Shown here in pieces: positions 44,601 through 53,048 of a stretch of 64,000 nt of DNA. The stretch's first letter is position 1. The number at the start of each line of letters is the position of its first letter. Location of the stretch: the NCBI RefSeq assembly GCF_008365385.1, contig NZ_QOVF01000003.1:186001-250000 (forward strand). The letters run 5' to 3'. Below the pieces are notes generated by a model. The model had not been told where the DNA came from and searched no databases. It saw only the letters and a list, made by a program, of their open reading frames with translations. Made by a program: the position numbers and the translations under genes. This DNA comes from Halopseudomonas laoshanensis. Lineage in GTDB: Bacteria > Pseudomonadota > Gammaproteobacteria > Pseudomonadales > Pseudomonadaceae.

Positions 44601-45795
44601 ACGCCGGATAAATCCCTGCGCGACCAATACCAATGGCACGTTCGTCGATATCAGTACCGAACACCTGCACCTTGACCTGCGCCGCTTCCAGTTGCACCTG
44701 ATCCGCCAGCAGCATGGCCAGCGAAAAAGCTTCCTCACCAGTTGAGGTGCCCGCTGACCAGACCCTAACCCCGGCTTTCTCATCGCCAGGAAAATCCATG
44801 CCGAAGCGGAACAACTGCGGAATCACGTCCCGTTCCAGTGCCTCGAAAGCCTCGCGGTCGCGGAAAAAATTGGTCACGCCGATAAACATGTCGTCCAGCA
44901 GCGGCTTGGTTTCTTCCGGGTGCGCCTGCAGGTATTCAAGATAGGCTGGCATGTCCGGCTGGGCATTGACCTGCATGCGCCGCTCTATGCGCCGCAACAC
45001 CGTGGCGCGCTTGTAGTGGGCAAAATCATAACCGGTGCGGTTGAACAGTTGCGCCAGGACGGCACGCAGCGCGGTTTCCGCGGCCGGGCCATCATCGGTA
45101 GCATCGTTTGCCGCAGCGGCGCTGATTTCCGGATCCTCGCTGACCGGCATATGAATACTGCTCGCGTTGCGCCACAGCTCCATCAGCTTGTGCGGCATTT
45201 CCGCGACCGGCAGCACCAGATCAACCATGCCTGTCGCTATCGCACTGCTCGGCATCCCATCAAATTCCGCGTCGTCCGGCGACTGGGCCATGGTAATGCC
45301 GTTCTGTTCCTTGATCCGTGACAGCCCCGAGGCGCCGTCCGATCCAGTGCCCGAGAGCACCAGACAATAAGCTCGATCCTTGTGCACATCGGCGAGATCA
45401 CGAAAGAACAGGTCAATGGCGGCGTGGCGTGGTCTGGAGGGGTCAGGCTTACGCACCCGCAAGTGGCCGTCATTCATCGACAGCAGATGCGCGGGCGAGA
45501 TAATGTAAACACTGTTTTTCTCGATGGGTACCGGCTTGCTGACCTGCTGCACCGGCATGTTGGTCACACCCTGAAGAATCCGGTCGGCGCTGCTTTCATG
45601 GTCGGGTGACAGATGCATGATGATGACGAAGGCCATGCCGTTGTCTTGCGGCATATGCTCGAAAAATTTCAGCAGCGCCTGTAAACCGCCCGCCGAAGCG
45701 CCTATTCCCACTACCGGAAAAGGCAGATGACTCATCATCAACTGCGGCTGATTTTGCGGCACATTCGGAGAGCGCCGTTTTGGAGGTTTAACCAT
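41614..45795 (-). CDS. CheB-CheR-PAS-histidine kinase-receiver fusion protein
   Basis: A 1393-residue soluble signalling protein. In order: a CheB methylesterase domain (about 25-205) with catalytic S in GIGASAGG, H in IMHLSPDH and D in GTGSDG; a CheR methyltransferase (about 245-515) with VWSAGTSTGEEAF near 343 and ICCRNLLIYLD; a PAS domain (about 560-660); a glutamate-rich coiled coil (670-780) of the form EELRASNEELQAINEEL; two more PAS domains (780-1010); HisKA with SHELKHPLNLIQLN near 1026; an ATPase domain (NLLNNALKF, DTGEGIAPEYLD, GLGIGLSLVRQLV); and a receiver with aspartate near 1318 (LIISDIGMPTMDG). No receiver precedes CheB. No chemoreceptor is nearby, so its methylation target is unknown. 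The AGAGGA supports the start. Confidence 0.93.
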   Translation of the reverse strand: MVKPPKRRSPNVPQNQPQLMMSHLPFPVVGIGASAGGLQALLKFFEHMPQDNGMAFVIIMHLSPDHESSADRILQGVTNMPVQQVSKPVPIEKNSVYIISPAHLLSMNDGHLRVRKPDPSRPRHAAIDLFFRDLADVHKDRAYCLVLSGTGSDGASGLSRIKEQNGITMAQSPDDAEFDGMPSSAIATGMVDLVLPVAEMPHKLMELWRNASSIHMPVSEDPEISAAAANDATDDGPAAETALRAVLAQLFNRTGYDFAHYKRATVLRRIERRMQVNAQPDMPAYLEYLQAHPEETKPLLDDMFIGVTNFFRDREAFEALERDVIPQLFRFGMDFPGDEKAGVRVWSAGTSTGEEAFSLAMLLADQVQLEAAQVKVQVFGTDIDERAIGIGRAGIYPASIITDVAPPRLRQYFIKNQTHYKVKKEIREKILFAQHSLLRDPPFSHVHLICCRNLLIYLDRDAQRKILEMFHFALRPGGFLFLGSSESADICADLFTPVDKKNRIYRAKNAPAPARHVPVVPSANGSRRLDIPAPVMQPRKQSFAEVHQRVLEQYAPPSVIVDTDADIVHMSDRAGHFLRFMGGEPSRNLLAVVAPELRLELRTALFQAQQTGKSVEARRVRVRRGDRSYHVHMVAKPFKDETAGSEFILVMFDEVEDAITEAAGQKEQQEQEQDRSKDTVLTLLEEELQRTKLHLQNTLEQSGTSHEELRASNEELQAINEELRSATEELETSKEELQSINEELITVNYELKSKVEETGKINDDLQNLITSTDIATVFVDRGMRIKWFTPRATQIFSMLPVDSGRSLLDITHRLDYPDLADDATLVFESLKLVEREVRSSDGRWYIARLLPYRTSDDHIEGAVLTFIDISGRRAAEAELRLGEERMRLVAESTEDYAIIVQDTEGMITGWNRGAELIFGYSKAEAEGQPCHLIFTPEDRAAGVPEIELRRARESGRAEDERWHMRKDGSRFYCSGVVNPLQNDHLRGYVKIARDLTDRQQRHDEQAKRLVETQNTIQLKDEFFAVMSHELKHPLNLIQLNAELLGRLPITKRTPTVAKAVRTINEAVSSQAQIIDDLLDVSRVHTGKLKLDCHKVDLGNVLRDVLEVVHNDEPARTLTLHVEESDIQRLLINVDSTRLEQIIWNLLNNALKFTPMNGEITISATRSGNWAQLDVSDTGEGIAPEYLDKVFDLFGQADTQHVRIHRDGLGIGLSLVRQLVEAHGGDVQVRSDGIDKGSAFTVWLPLYLEQDEQTEDLRRSVPTGRLHDLRVLLVDDSLEVLEVMTMLLETEEALVTSFSGAPEALAAAQAQEQVFDLIISDIGMPTMDGHQLIAALRQLPAFAQLPAIALTGYGGNQDIDKALRAGFNQHLSKPVSYESLISTIEKLALDKVDE

Positions 45796-46030
45796 TACAT
45801 CCTCTGTTTAATCATACTCATGCGCTGCCTGACCAAGCCTGAAATATCCGATTCCCAACTGCCTGAGTGGTTCCCGATAACGCAACTACAGTGGACGCAT
45901 CATAACAATTTTTGCCGCGATCCCCAGCAAACGACCTGAACGATAGCCATGCATGCCAGTCCCACAAATAAGAAGCCCTATCTAGAGCCGCTTGAACGGC
46001 ACGCTAGGCTAATATTGAATGGAGCCATCG
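45796..46030. other. Divergent upstream region between two kinase genes
   Basis: 235 bases separate the starts of the CheB/CheR kinase and the phytochrome-like kinase. The region must hold both promoters. I see no clear operator and no coding sequence that could be a lost N-terminal light-sensing domain of the second kinase. Confidence 0.4.
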
Positions 46031-47224
46031 ATGGACCATGGAATTAACATGCCCGACACCCTTTTCCCCACTCAGCACTCCTCGGAAAACGCTGAGCGTT
46101 TGAGCACGCTGCTAACGCAACTCAGCCGCAGTCATGACTTGCTCGGCGCGCTATGCGAGCCCGAGCTTAACATTGCTGACCTGCTGCACTGTGACGGCGC
46201 GGCGGTGAGTCTTGGCGACGATATCCGCTTGCTTGAAGACGGCCGCCTGCTCAATGGTGATGCATCGTCTACCCGCAAGCTGATCGGTCAACTGCAGCAA
46301 CAGCCGCGGCAAGCCTGTTATCAATTGGATTGGCAGAACCCCATTCACGGGGACGCCGCCAGTAGCACCAAGGTGCTGGCGCTGCCCTTTGATCGGCTGG
46401 GTAACGGCTGGTTGCTCTGGTTTCGCAGTGCCGACACCGCGCAGGCATGGAACGCTTCGGAGTTACACCTGGCCGAAACCCTGCGCTGTGAGTTGCTGGA
46501 GATCAGCCTGGATCACGCCAGAGCCTTCGGCGCCAAACAACGCCGGTTGATCTCCACACTCGGGCACGGCCTGTGCAACCCATTGCAATCAATCAGCATG
46601 TCCGCCGCGTTGCTCAAACCCCATGACCAACGCAGCACTGATCTGCGCGAGCACATCAATGTGGCCAGTGAGAGCATGCTCCAGCAGATTCAACGCGTGC
46701 TGGAGGTCAATCGGCTGCACGGCGGTGAAAGCCCGCGGCTGGCGACCGCCGATACCAATCTGTCGACGCTGATCGCCAGTGAGGTCAGCCGGCTGCGCAA
46801 CACTAGCCCGCAATTGAACCTGCAAGCCAGCATCGATACCGACCTGCAATTGATGCTGGATCCAGACAAGATCACCGAGGCGGTCAGACATCTGCTGAAT
46901 AACGCCGCCCAGTACGCCACTGCAGGCACCCCGGTCAGCATCACACTGAACTGCGACCCGCTGAATGGCGACGTAGTGCTGGAGTTCAGCAACTACGCCG
47001 CCACCCTGCCCCCGTCGCAGCTTGGCTCGTTGCTCAGCGCCCACCGAGGCGGCGAGCGTGACGGCGATGGACCACCTGGCAAGCAACTGGGCATCGGCCT
47101 GTTCGTCACCTCGCGCATCGCTCAAGCGCACGGCGGTAGTCTTAACGTGCAGCAAAGCAATGGCATCATCGCTTTCCAGCTGAGGCTGCCGGCACGGATC
47201 AGGTCAGGTGACACCCCGCGCTGA
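46031..47224 (+). CDS. Phytochrome-like histidine kinase lacking the chromophore-binding region
   Basis: A 397-residue kinase. Residues about 20-165 resemble the PHY domain of bacteriophytochromes: LLGALCEPELNIADLLHCDGAAVSLGDDIRLLEDGRLL and LALPFDRLGNGWLLWFRSAD. The PAS and GAF domains that bind biliverdin are absent, and the PHY tongue normally found after LLWFR (the WxG and PRxSF motifs) is missing, so light sensing is not expected. A kinase core follows with H-box STLGHGLCNPLQSI, N-box HLLNNAAQYATAG and G2 box LGIGLFVTSRIAQAHGG; the D-box (DxGxG) is degenerate. The start at 46031 has GGAG six bases upstream; 46019 is an alternative. Confidence 0.8.
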   Translation: MDHGINMPDTLFPTQHSSENAERLSTLLTQLSRSHDLLGALCEPELNIADLLHCDGAAVSLGDDIRLLEDGRLLNGDASSTRKLIGQLQQQPRQACYQLDWQNPIHGDAASSTKVLALPFDRLGNGWLLWFRSADTAQAWNASELHLAETLRCELLEISLDHARAFGAKQRRLISTLGHGLCNPLQSISMSAALLKPHDQRSTDLREHINVASESMLQQIQRVLEVNRLHGGESPRLATADTNLSTLIASEVSRLRNTSPQLNLQASIDTDLQLMLDPDKITEAVRHLLNNAAQYATAGTPVSITLNCDPLNGDVVLEFSNYAATLPPSQLGSLLSAHRGGERDGDGPPGKQLGIGLFVTSRIAQAHGGSLNVQQSNGIIAFQLRLPARIRSGDTPR

Positions 47225-47309
47225 AAGCCCTTCTTGTTTGTAGAGGCTGTGCAGAAACCCGTCAAGAATGGTAATTTGACCTGCCTCTTACTACACAGCG
47301 GAACCGCCA

Positions 47310-47855
47310 ATGTCTTCCACCGTTCAGGATTCGACCTACCGCTACGGCCTGATCAGCCGTTGCCTGCATTGGGGCATGGCGCTGCTGCTCGGGTGGCAAT
47401 TCTTCACCACCACAGTACGCGTTTTGATGGAAGACTCTGCACTGGATGAATTTACCTGGGGCACACACAAGGCCGTGGGTACCTTGCTGATGACGTTGAT
47501 CCTGCTGCGGGTAATCTGGGCACTGATCAATTCTCGTCAGCGGCCGCCCGCGCTCAGCATGGCGGCTCGGCTGGGGCACTGGGTGTTGTATGCGCTGATG
47601 CTGATCATTCCGCTCCTTGCACTCTTGCGCCAGTACGGGTCAGGCCGGGAGTTTGCCGTGTTTGGCCTGCAGCTGATGTCCGGTTTCGAGGGCGAGATCG
47701 AAGCGCTAACCGCTCCTGGCAACTTATTGCACGGCTGGCTTGGCTGGACTTTGCTGGCGATGATCATCGGCCATATCGGCATGACGCTTTACCATCGCCG
47801 CAAAGCCACCGAACAGGATGTGTTACCGCGCATGGCCGGCAAGCTGAACGACTAA
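47310..47855 (+). CDS. Cytochrome b561 family protein
   Basis: A 181-residue inner-membrane di-haem protein with four helices, of the bacterial CybB type. It passes electrons between quinones and other carriers, and CybB has been shown to oxidise superoxide. Histidines likely to bind haem are in SRCLHWGMALLL, WGTHKAVGTLL, ARLGHWVLYALM and NLLHGWLGWTLLAMIIGHIG. Length is normal. The gene stands between a kinase gene and an ABC-F gene on the same strand. Confidence 0.93.
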   Translation: MSSTVQDSTYRYGLISRCLHWGMALLLGWQFFTTTVRVLMEDSALDEFTWGTHKAVGTLLMTLILLRVIWALINSRQRPPALSMAARLGHWVLYALMLIIPLLALLRQYGSGREFAVFGLQLMSGFEGEIEALTAPGNLLHGWLGWTLLAMIIGHIGMTLYHRRKATEQDVLPRMAGKLND

Positions 47856-47863
47856 TCCCCGCT

Positions 47864-47920
47864 TGGCCGTCCGACGGCCAGCCCTGTCACTTGTGCCGCA
47901 TAGTCAGTACAATATGCGGC
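47864..47920 (+). terminator. Two adjacent hairpins after cytochrome b561
   Basis: TGGCCGT (47864-47870) pairs with ACGGCCA (47874-47880), and GCCGCATA (47895-47902) pairs with TATGCGGC (47913-47920), both perfectly. They lie between the b561 stop and the ABC-F start and probably end the first transcript; the second could also be part of the ABC-F leader. Confidence 0.5.
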
Positions 47921-47990
47921 CCGCTTTACTGCTGCGCTCACTTTGCGCCCCGTCTGCGGCCACTCCATTTGCTCTTTGCAGGACTCTATT

Positions 47991-49580
47991 GTGATCTCCA
48001 CCGCCAATATCACCATGCAATTCGGCGCCAAGCCGCTGTTCGAGAACGTGTCTGTCAAATTTGGCGGGGGTAACCGCTACGGTCTGATCGGCGCCAACGG
48101 CAGCGGCAAGTCGACATTCATGAAAATCCTTGGCGGCGATCTGGAGCCCTCCGGTGGTCAGGTGATGCTCGAGCCCAATGTGCGCCTGGGTAAGCTGCGC
48201 CAGGACCAGTTCGCCTATGAAGAATTCACGGTATTGAACACCGTGATCATGGGCCACGAAGAATTGTGGCAAGTGCACGCCGAGCGCGACCGCATCTACT
48301 CACTGCCGGAGATGAGCGAAGAGGACGGCATGAAAGTCGCCGACCTGGAAACCGAATTTGCCGAGATGGACGGCTATACCGCCGAGGCCCGTGCCGGCGA
48401 ATTGCTGCTGGGCCTGGGCATTCCTCTGGAACAGCACAACGGCCCGATGAGCGAAGTCGCTCCCGGCTGGAAGTTGCGTGTATTGCTGGCACAGGCATTG
48501 TTTTCCGATCCGGAAGTCCTGCTGCTGGACGAGCCAACCAACCACTTGGATATCAACACCATCCGCTGGCTGGAAAGCATACTGACTTCGCGTAACAGCA
48601 CCATGATCATCATTTCCCACGATCGCCACTTCCTCAACAGCGTGTGCACGCACATGGCTGACCTGGATTTCTGCGAGCTGCGTCTGTTCCCGGGCAACTA
48701 TGATGAGTACATGATGGCCGCGACCCAGGCGCGTGAACGCCTGCTCTCGGACAATGCCAAGAAGAAGGCACAGATCGCCGAGCTGCAGACCTTCGTCAGC
48801 CGCTTCTCTGCCAACGCCTCCAAGGCCAAGCAGGCGACCAGCCGCGCCAAGCAGATCGACAAGATCCAGCTGGATGAGGTCAAGCCCTCCAGCCGGATCA
48901 GCCCGTTTATCCGCTTTGACCAGAACAAGAAGCTGCACCGCCAGGCGGTGATCCTCGATCACGTCAGCCAGGGCTTTGACGGCAAGCCGCTGTTCAAGAA
49001 TCTCAGCCTGCAGATCGAAGCCGGCGAGCGCGTGGCGATCATCGGACCCAACGGCATCGGCAAGACGACGCTGCTGCGGACTCTGGTCAATGAGCTGAAG
49101 CCGATGGCCGGCACGGTCAAGTGGGCGGAAAGCGCGGATCTGGGCTACTTTGCCCAGGAACACGCTGATGACTTCAAGAACGACTGGACCCTGTTTGACT
49201 GGATGTCGCAGTGGACCACCGGTGGCGAGCAACTGGTGCGTGGCACCCTCGGGCGCATGCTGTTCTCCAACGATGACATCCTGAAATCGGTGAAGGTGAT
49301 CTCCGGTGGCGAACAGGGCCGCATGCTGTTCGGCAAACTGATCCTGCAAAAAGCCAACGTGATGATCATGGACGAGCCGACCAACCACCTGGACATGGAA
49401 TCCATCGAAGCGTTGAACCTGGCGCTGGAAAACTACCCCGGCACGCTGATCTTCGTCAGCCATGACCGCGAATTCGTGTCCAGTCTGGCGACCCGCATCA
49501 TCGAGCTGAACGAAAACGGCGTGACCGACTTCAACGGCAGCTACGACGACTACCTGCGTGAGCTGGGCGTTGCGGTCTGA
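47991..49580 (+). CDS. ybiT: ABC-F family ATPase, YbiT type
   Basis: A 529-residue cytosolic protein with two ABC ATPase domains and no membrane part. ABC-F proteins bind the ribosomal E site and help translation. It agrees closely with remembered E. coli YbiT throughout, for example [24 protein letters not shown] at the start. Walker A motifs are GANGSGKST near 38 and GPNGIGKTT near 350; Walker B motifs are [11 protein letters not shown] and [10 protein letters not shown]. The linker is rich in [12 protein letters not shown]. The start is a GTG at 47991 with AGGA upstream; the frame opens earlier but that part is not YbiT-like. Confidence 0.94.
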   Translation: MISTANITMQFGAKPLFENVSVKFGGGNRYGLIGANGSGKSTFMKILGGDLEPSGGQVMLEPNVRLGKLRQDQFAYEEFTVLNTVIMGHEELWQVHAERDRIYSLPEMSEEDGMKVADLETEFAEMDGYTAEARAGELLLGLGIPLEQHNGPMSEVAPGWKLRVLLAQALFSDPEVLLLDEPTNHLDINTIRWLESILTSRNSTMIIISHDRHFLNSVCTHMADLDFCELRLFPGNYDEYMMAATQARERLLSDNAKKKAQIAELQTFVSRFSANASKAKQATSRAKQIDKIQLDEVKPSSRISPFIRFDQNKKLHRQAVILDHVSQGFDGKPLFKNLSLQIEAGERVAIIGPNGIGKTTLLRTLVNELKPMAGTVKWAESADLGYFAQEHADDFKNDWTLFDWMSQWTTGGEQLVRGTLGRMLFSNDDILKSVKVISGGEQGRMLFGKLILQKANVMIMDEPTNHLDMESIEALNLALENYPGTLIFVSHDREFVSSLATRIIELNENGVTDFNGSYDDYLRELGVAV

Positions 49581-49583
49581 GTT

Positions 49584-50312
49584 TCAATTCCCCAGCAGTT
49601 GTAGCAGGTAGCGACTATCCAGTAGCACCCAGTCCACCCAGAACAGCTGGTGGGCGAGGATGATCAGCCAGCATAGCTGCTGGTAAGAGGCCTTGCGGGT
49701 CTTGTGACGCAGCACCTGCTGCGCAACAAGCGCCCCGGGCCAACCGCCTAAAAGCTCCGACAGGTGCAAAACCTTTTCCGGCGTCCGCTGCAGCGACTGT
49801 TCGGCGGCACGCTTGTCCGACCAATAAAGAAACAGGCTGATAAGGCTGACGCCGCCATAGGCCGCCAGTGGCAAGATCCAACCCTGCCCATTCAGCATCT
49901 GCAATGAACCGATCAACGGCAGAAGGCATAGCGCCAACCAGGCCATCAGCTTCGGCAACAGATACTGAACGGAAGCGCTACGCCGAACTGCCACTTTCCT
50001 TTCAGTGGCAGAGCGACCTGTTGCAGCGGGCTTGCTCGCCCTGCCAGCAGGCGGACGGCCTGATGGCTCTTTGGGCTTGCGCCGAATAGCGGGACGATCG
50101 AGGCTCAGCCCTTCCCCGCGCATATGAGTAGCCCGCAACCGTCCTTTTGCATCCTTGCCTGCCAGATACAGCACGGTGTCACCCTGACTCGGACGAGCGT
50201 CTCCGCGCATAACCGAAATATGCACAAAGAGCTTGGTGCCGCCGTTTTCCGGTTGAATAAAACCAAATCCCTTGCCGTCATCCCAGCTCAGCAATACGCC
50301 CCGTTGCTCCAT
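49584..50312 (-). CDS. Cold-shock domain fused to DUF1294 membrane domain
   Basis: A 242-residue protein. Residues 1-70 are a cold-shock nucleic acid-binding domain with the RNP1-like GKGFGFIQPENG and RNP2-like LFVHIS. A basic, proline-rich linker follows, then a DUF1294 membrane domain with three or four hydrophobic helices (about 135-240) ending in SYQQLCWLIILAHQLFWVDW. The fusion is recurrent in gammaproteobacteria; its role is not known. The start MEQRGVLLSWDDGKGFGF is the domain start, and a longer frame to 50405 is rejected. It converges on the ABC-F gene with three bases between the stops. Confidence 0.88.
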   Translation of the reverse strand: MEQRGVLLSWDDGKGFGFIQPENGGTKLFVHISVMRGDARPSQGDTVLYLAGKDAKGRLRATHMRGEGLSLDRPAIRRKPKEPSGRPPAGRASKPAATGRSATERKVAVRRSASVQYLLPKLMAWLALCLLPLIGSLQMLNGQGWILPLAAYGGVSLISLFLYWSDKRAAEQSLQRTPEKVLHLSELLGGWPGALVAQQVLRHKTRKASYQQLCWLIILAHQLFWVDWVLLDSRYLLQLLGN

Positions 50313-50428
50313 TAACAGATCTCGAATATCCAATGTTGTGGGCAGCCATTGTCTATTACCTACCGCTTTTCCGTTAGCCGCCCACTCCATCGCTGGCCAA
50401 AACACCTAGATATTGGGAGTTGTTAATG

Positions 50429-51562
50429 TCAGCCCCTGGCAACCCGCCAAAGACGCGCAATGTCAGCAGCACGGGCCTGCAACTGCGAAGCTGCGTTCGC
50501 CATCGCTTCCTGGAGTACCATAGGCCCCGGCGTCAGACTGAACGCCGCATCGATGCCTGCCTCGTAAAGCCGTTGATATCCTTCGCCAAGGCTCCCGGCC
50601 AGGGCGATAACCGGCACTCCCGCTGCTTTGGCGATACGGGCAACACCTACCGGCGTTTTGCCGTGCAGGCTCTGGCCATCCAGCCGGCCTTCGCCGGTAA
50701 TCACCAGATCGGCGTCTTGAACGGCTTGCGCCAAACCCGATAACTCCGCCACCAGCTCGATTCCCGGACGAAACCGCGCATGCAGCACCGCGGCAGCAGC
50801 GAACCCCAGCCCGCCAGCGGCGCCAACGCCAGGCTCATGACGCAGATCGACACTGATGGTCTTGGCCAGTACGTCGGCAAAATGGCCCAATGCCCGGTCC
50901 AACTGTTCCACCTGTTCTGCGCTGGCACCCTTCTGCGGCCCGAACACATGCGAGGCGCCGCGGGGCCCACACAGGGGGTTGTCGACGTCGGCCGCCACCA
51001 TGAACTCCACACGGTCCAGCCGCGCGTCCAGGCCATCCAGATCGATGTAGTGCAACCCCTGCAAGGCGCCGCCACCCGGAGCCAAGGGCTGATCCTGGTT
51101 ATTCAGAAAACGCGCGCCCAGGGCTGCCAGCAAGCCAGTACCCGCATCATTGGTTGCGCTGCCCCCCAGGCCCAGAATAATCCGCGTAGCCCCCGCATCC
51201 AGTGCGGCTGCGATGAGTTGCCCGGTACCGAAACTGCTGGCTTTGAGAGCATCGCGCTGCTCGCTGGGTACACAATGCAAGCCACTGGCAGAAGCCATTT
51301 CGATCACCGCCTGGCCGTCACCCAGCCAACCCCAGTGGGCGCTGACCGGCTCCCCCAGCGGGCCTTGGACCAGCGCCTCGCGGCGCTCGCCACCGGTGGC
51401 AGCCAGTACCGCGTCCACCGTCCCCTCGCCGCCATCGGCCATCGGAAATAGCCCGATCTCCGCCTCCGGATAGACGCTCGCCCAGCCTGCGGCAATAGCC
51501 TCGGCGACGGCGTTGGCGCTCAGACTCTCTTTGAATGAGTCCGGGGCGATGATGACTTTCAT
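50429..51562 (-). CDS. glxK: Glycerate kinase
   Basis: A 377-residue type I glycerate kinase that phosphorylates D-glycerate, giving 2-phosphoglycerate in most characterised bacterial enzymes of this family. Family blocks: MKVIIAPDSFKESLSA at the start, FPMADGGEGTVDAVLAATGG, LGLGGSATNDAGTGLLAALGARF and DLVITGEGRLDGQSLHGKTPVGVARIAKAAGVPVIALAG. The ATG at 51562 gives the standard N-terminus; a GTG at 51574 would overlap the upstream permease stop. It is the last gene of the cdaR-permease-kinase set. Confidence 0.95.
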   Translation of the reverse strand: MKVIIAPDSFKESLSANAVAEAIAAGWASVYPEAEIGLFPMADGGEGTVDAVLAATGGERREALVQGPLGEPVSAHWGWLGDGQAVIEMASASGLHCVPSEQRDALKASSFGTGQLIAAALDAGATRIILGLGGSATNDAGTGLLAALGARFLNNQDQPLAPGGGALQGLHYIDLDGLDARLDRVEFMVAADVDNPLCGPRGASHVFGPQKGASAEQVEQLDRALGHFADVLAKTISVDLRHEPGVGAAGGLGFAAAAVLHARFRPGIELVAELSGLAQAVQDADLVITGEGRLDGQSLHGKTPVGVARIAKAAGVPVIALAGSLGEGYQRLYEAGIDAAFSLTPGPMVLQEAMANAASQLQARAADIARLWRVARG

Positions 51563-51570
51563 GGCTTTGC

Positions 51571-52929
51571 TCACAGCAGGATCAGGCTAAGCAGCCAGAC
51601 AGTCAGCATACCGGTCAGCCCCTGAATCAGGGTGGCCATGGTCTGAGCCTTGTACGCCGTGGCGACGCTCATGCGGCTGAACTGGGTGACGACCCAGAAG
51701 AAGCTGTCATTGGCATGCGATACGGTCATCGAGCCCGCGCCAATGGCCATCACCGTCAGCACCCGGCCCATTTCGCTATCCAGGCCCAGCTGGCCGAGCA
51801 TCGGTGCTACCAGTGCCGAGGTCGCAACCAAGGCCACGGTAGTCGAGCCCTGCGCCGATTTCAGCGCTGCAGCCACCAGGAACGGCATAAACAAACCGAT
51901 GCCCAGTGCCGACAGCGTTTCCCCGAGGTAGTCGCCCAGCGGCGTGACTTTGAGCACTGCGCCGAAGGCACCGCCGGCACCGGTAATCAGCAGGATCGGC
52001 GCAGCGGCGAGGATGCCCTCGACCACCCGATCATGAAACTCCTGGCGCTTGTTGTCCGATTTCAGCAGCGTACAGGCCAGGCCCAGACCGACGGCCAGCG
52101 CGATGACTGGCTGACCGAGAAAGGCCATGACAGTGTAAATAAAGCCTTCGCCGACGGGCTTGGCCGGGAGGTTGGCCAAGGTACCCAGACAGATCAGGCC
52201 AATGGGCACGAAGATGGGCGCAAAGGCTTTGCCGGCGCTGGGCAGCACACCGTAACTATCGCGCATCTGTTGATAGTCTTCGCTGGCCATGATTGGCGCG
52301 CCATCCTCTTCCAGCGGAATATCCTTGCCAATAAACCGGTTGGCCCACCACATCCCGGCCAATGCGGTGACCGCCGAGACAAACAGACCAACCAGAATCA
52401 CCAGCCCCAGACTGGATTCGAGACCCAGATTACCCGCCGCCGCAATCGGGCCCGGCGTGGGCGGGACGAAGGTATGCGAGGCATACAAACCGGTGGCCAA
52501 CGCCACACTCATGGCGATAACGGAAATTTTCATCCGCGCCGCCAGGGCGTTCTTGAGCGAGTTGAGGATCACGTAACCGGAGTCGCAGAACACCGGAATG
52601 GACACCAGATAACCGATGATCGACATGGTCAGGGTGGGGAACCGCTCGCCCAGTACCCGGATCACGGTTTCCGCCATGGTGATGGCGGCACCGCTGCGCT
52701 CAAGAATCACCCCGATGATGGTGCCAAAGGCGATAACGATGCCGATATAACCGAGAATCCCACCGAAGCCGGTGGTGATGTGCTTGACGATTTCCATCGC
52801 CGGCACCTGATAGGCAAAACCGGCCAACAAGGCAGCGGCGAGCAGGGCCAGGAACGGATGCAGCTTGAAGCGGGTGGTCGCCAACACGATAAAGACGACC
52901 AGGGCGACCAGAATCAGAACAAGACCCAT
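51571..52929 (-). CDS. GntP family gluconate/glycerate permease
   Basis: A 452-residue inner-membrane carrier with about 12 helices. Family features: IGYLVSIPVFCDSGYVILNSL, SHTFVPPTPGPIAAAGNLG, ALKSAQGSTTVALVATSALVAPML and GAGSMTVSHANDSFFWVV. GntP members take up gluconate and related sugar acids; the adjacent glycerate kinase points to glycerate here. The start MGLVLILVALVVFI has AAGGAG upstream. It is directly followed by the kinase gene and preceded by the regulator gene on the same strand. Confidence 0.94.
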   Translation of the reverse strand: MGLVLILVALVVFIVLATTRFKLHPFLALLAAALLAGFAYQVPAMEIVKHITTGFGGILGYIGIVIAFGTIIGVILERSGAAITMAETVIRVLGERFPTLTMSIIGYLVSIPVFCDSGYVILNSLKNALAARMKISVIAMSVALATGLYASHTFVPPTPGPIAAAGNLGLESSLGLVILVGLFVSAVTALAGMWWANRFIGKDIPLEEDGAPIMASEDYQQMRDSYGVLPSAGKAFAPIFVPIGLICLGTLANLPAKPVGEGFIYTVMAFLGQPVIALAVGLGLACTLLKSDNKRQEFHDRVVEGILAAAPILLITGAGGAFGAVLKVTPLGDYLGETLSALGIGLFMPFLVAAALKSAQGSTTVALVATSALVAPMLGQLGLDSEMGRVLTVMAIGAGSMTVSHANDSFFWVVTQFSRMSVATAYKAQTMATLIQGLTGMLTVWLLSLILL

Positions 52930-52993
52930 GACCGAACTCCTTATTATTGTCTGAGGGGTGGGATACGCAGCCCAACATTGTCGCCCAGCCACC

Positions 52994-53012
52994 GTGCAAA
53001 ATCCTTATGCAC
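52994..53012. promoter_or_regulatory. Inverted repeat upstream of the permease gene (distal half of a pair)
   Basis: GTGCA (52994-52998) and TGCAC (53008-53012) are inverted around a nine-base spacer, 65 bases upstream of the permease start. The half-site is the same as in the perfect palindrome at 53049, suggesting a second, weaker binding site for the same regulator. Confidence 0.45.
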
Positions 53013-53048
53013 AGGCAACACCCGATAGCGCCCCTGCAGATAAAATAC

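Noticed and set aside
51715..53028. A 437-codon plus-strand open frame across the GntP permease
   Set aside because: The translation is rich in Gln, His, Arg and Gly as expected of an antisense frame over a membrane protein; the minus strand is a clear GntP permease.
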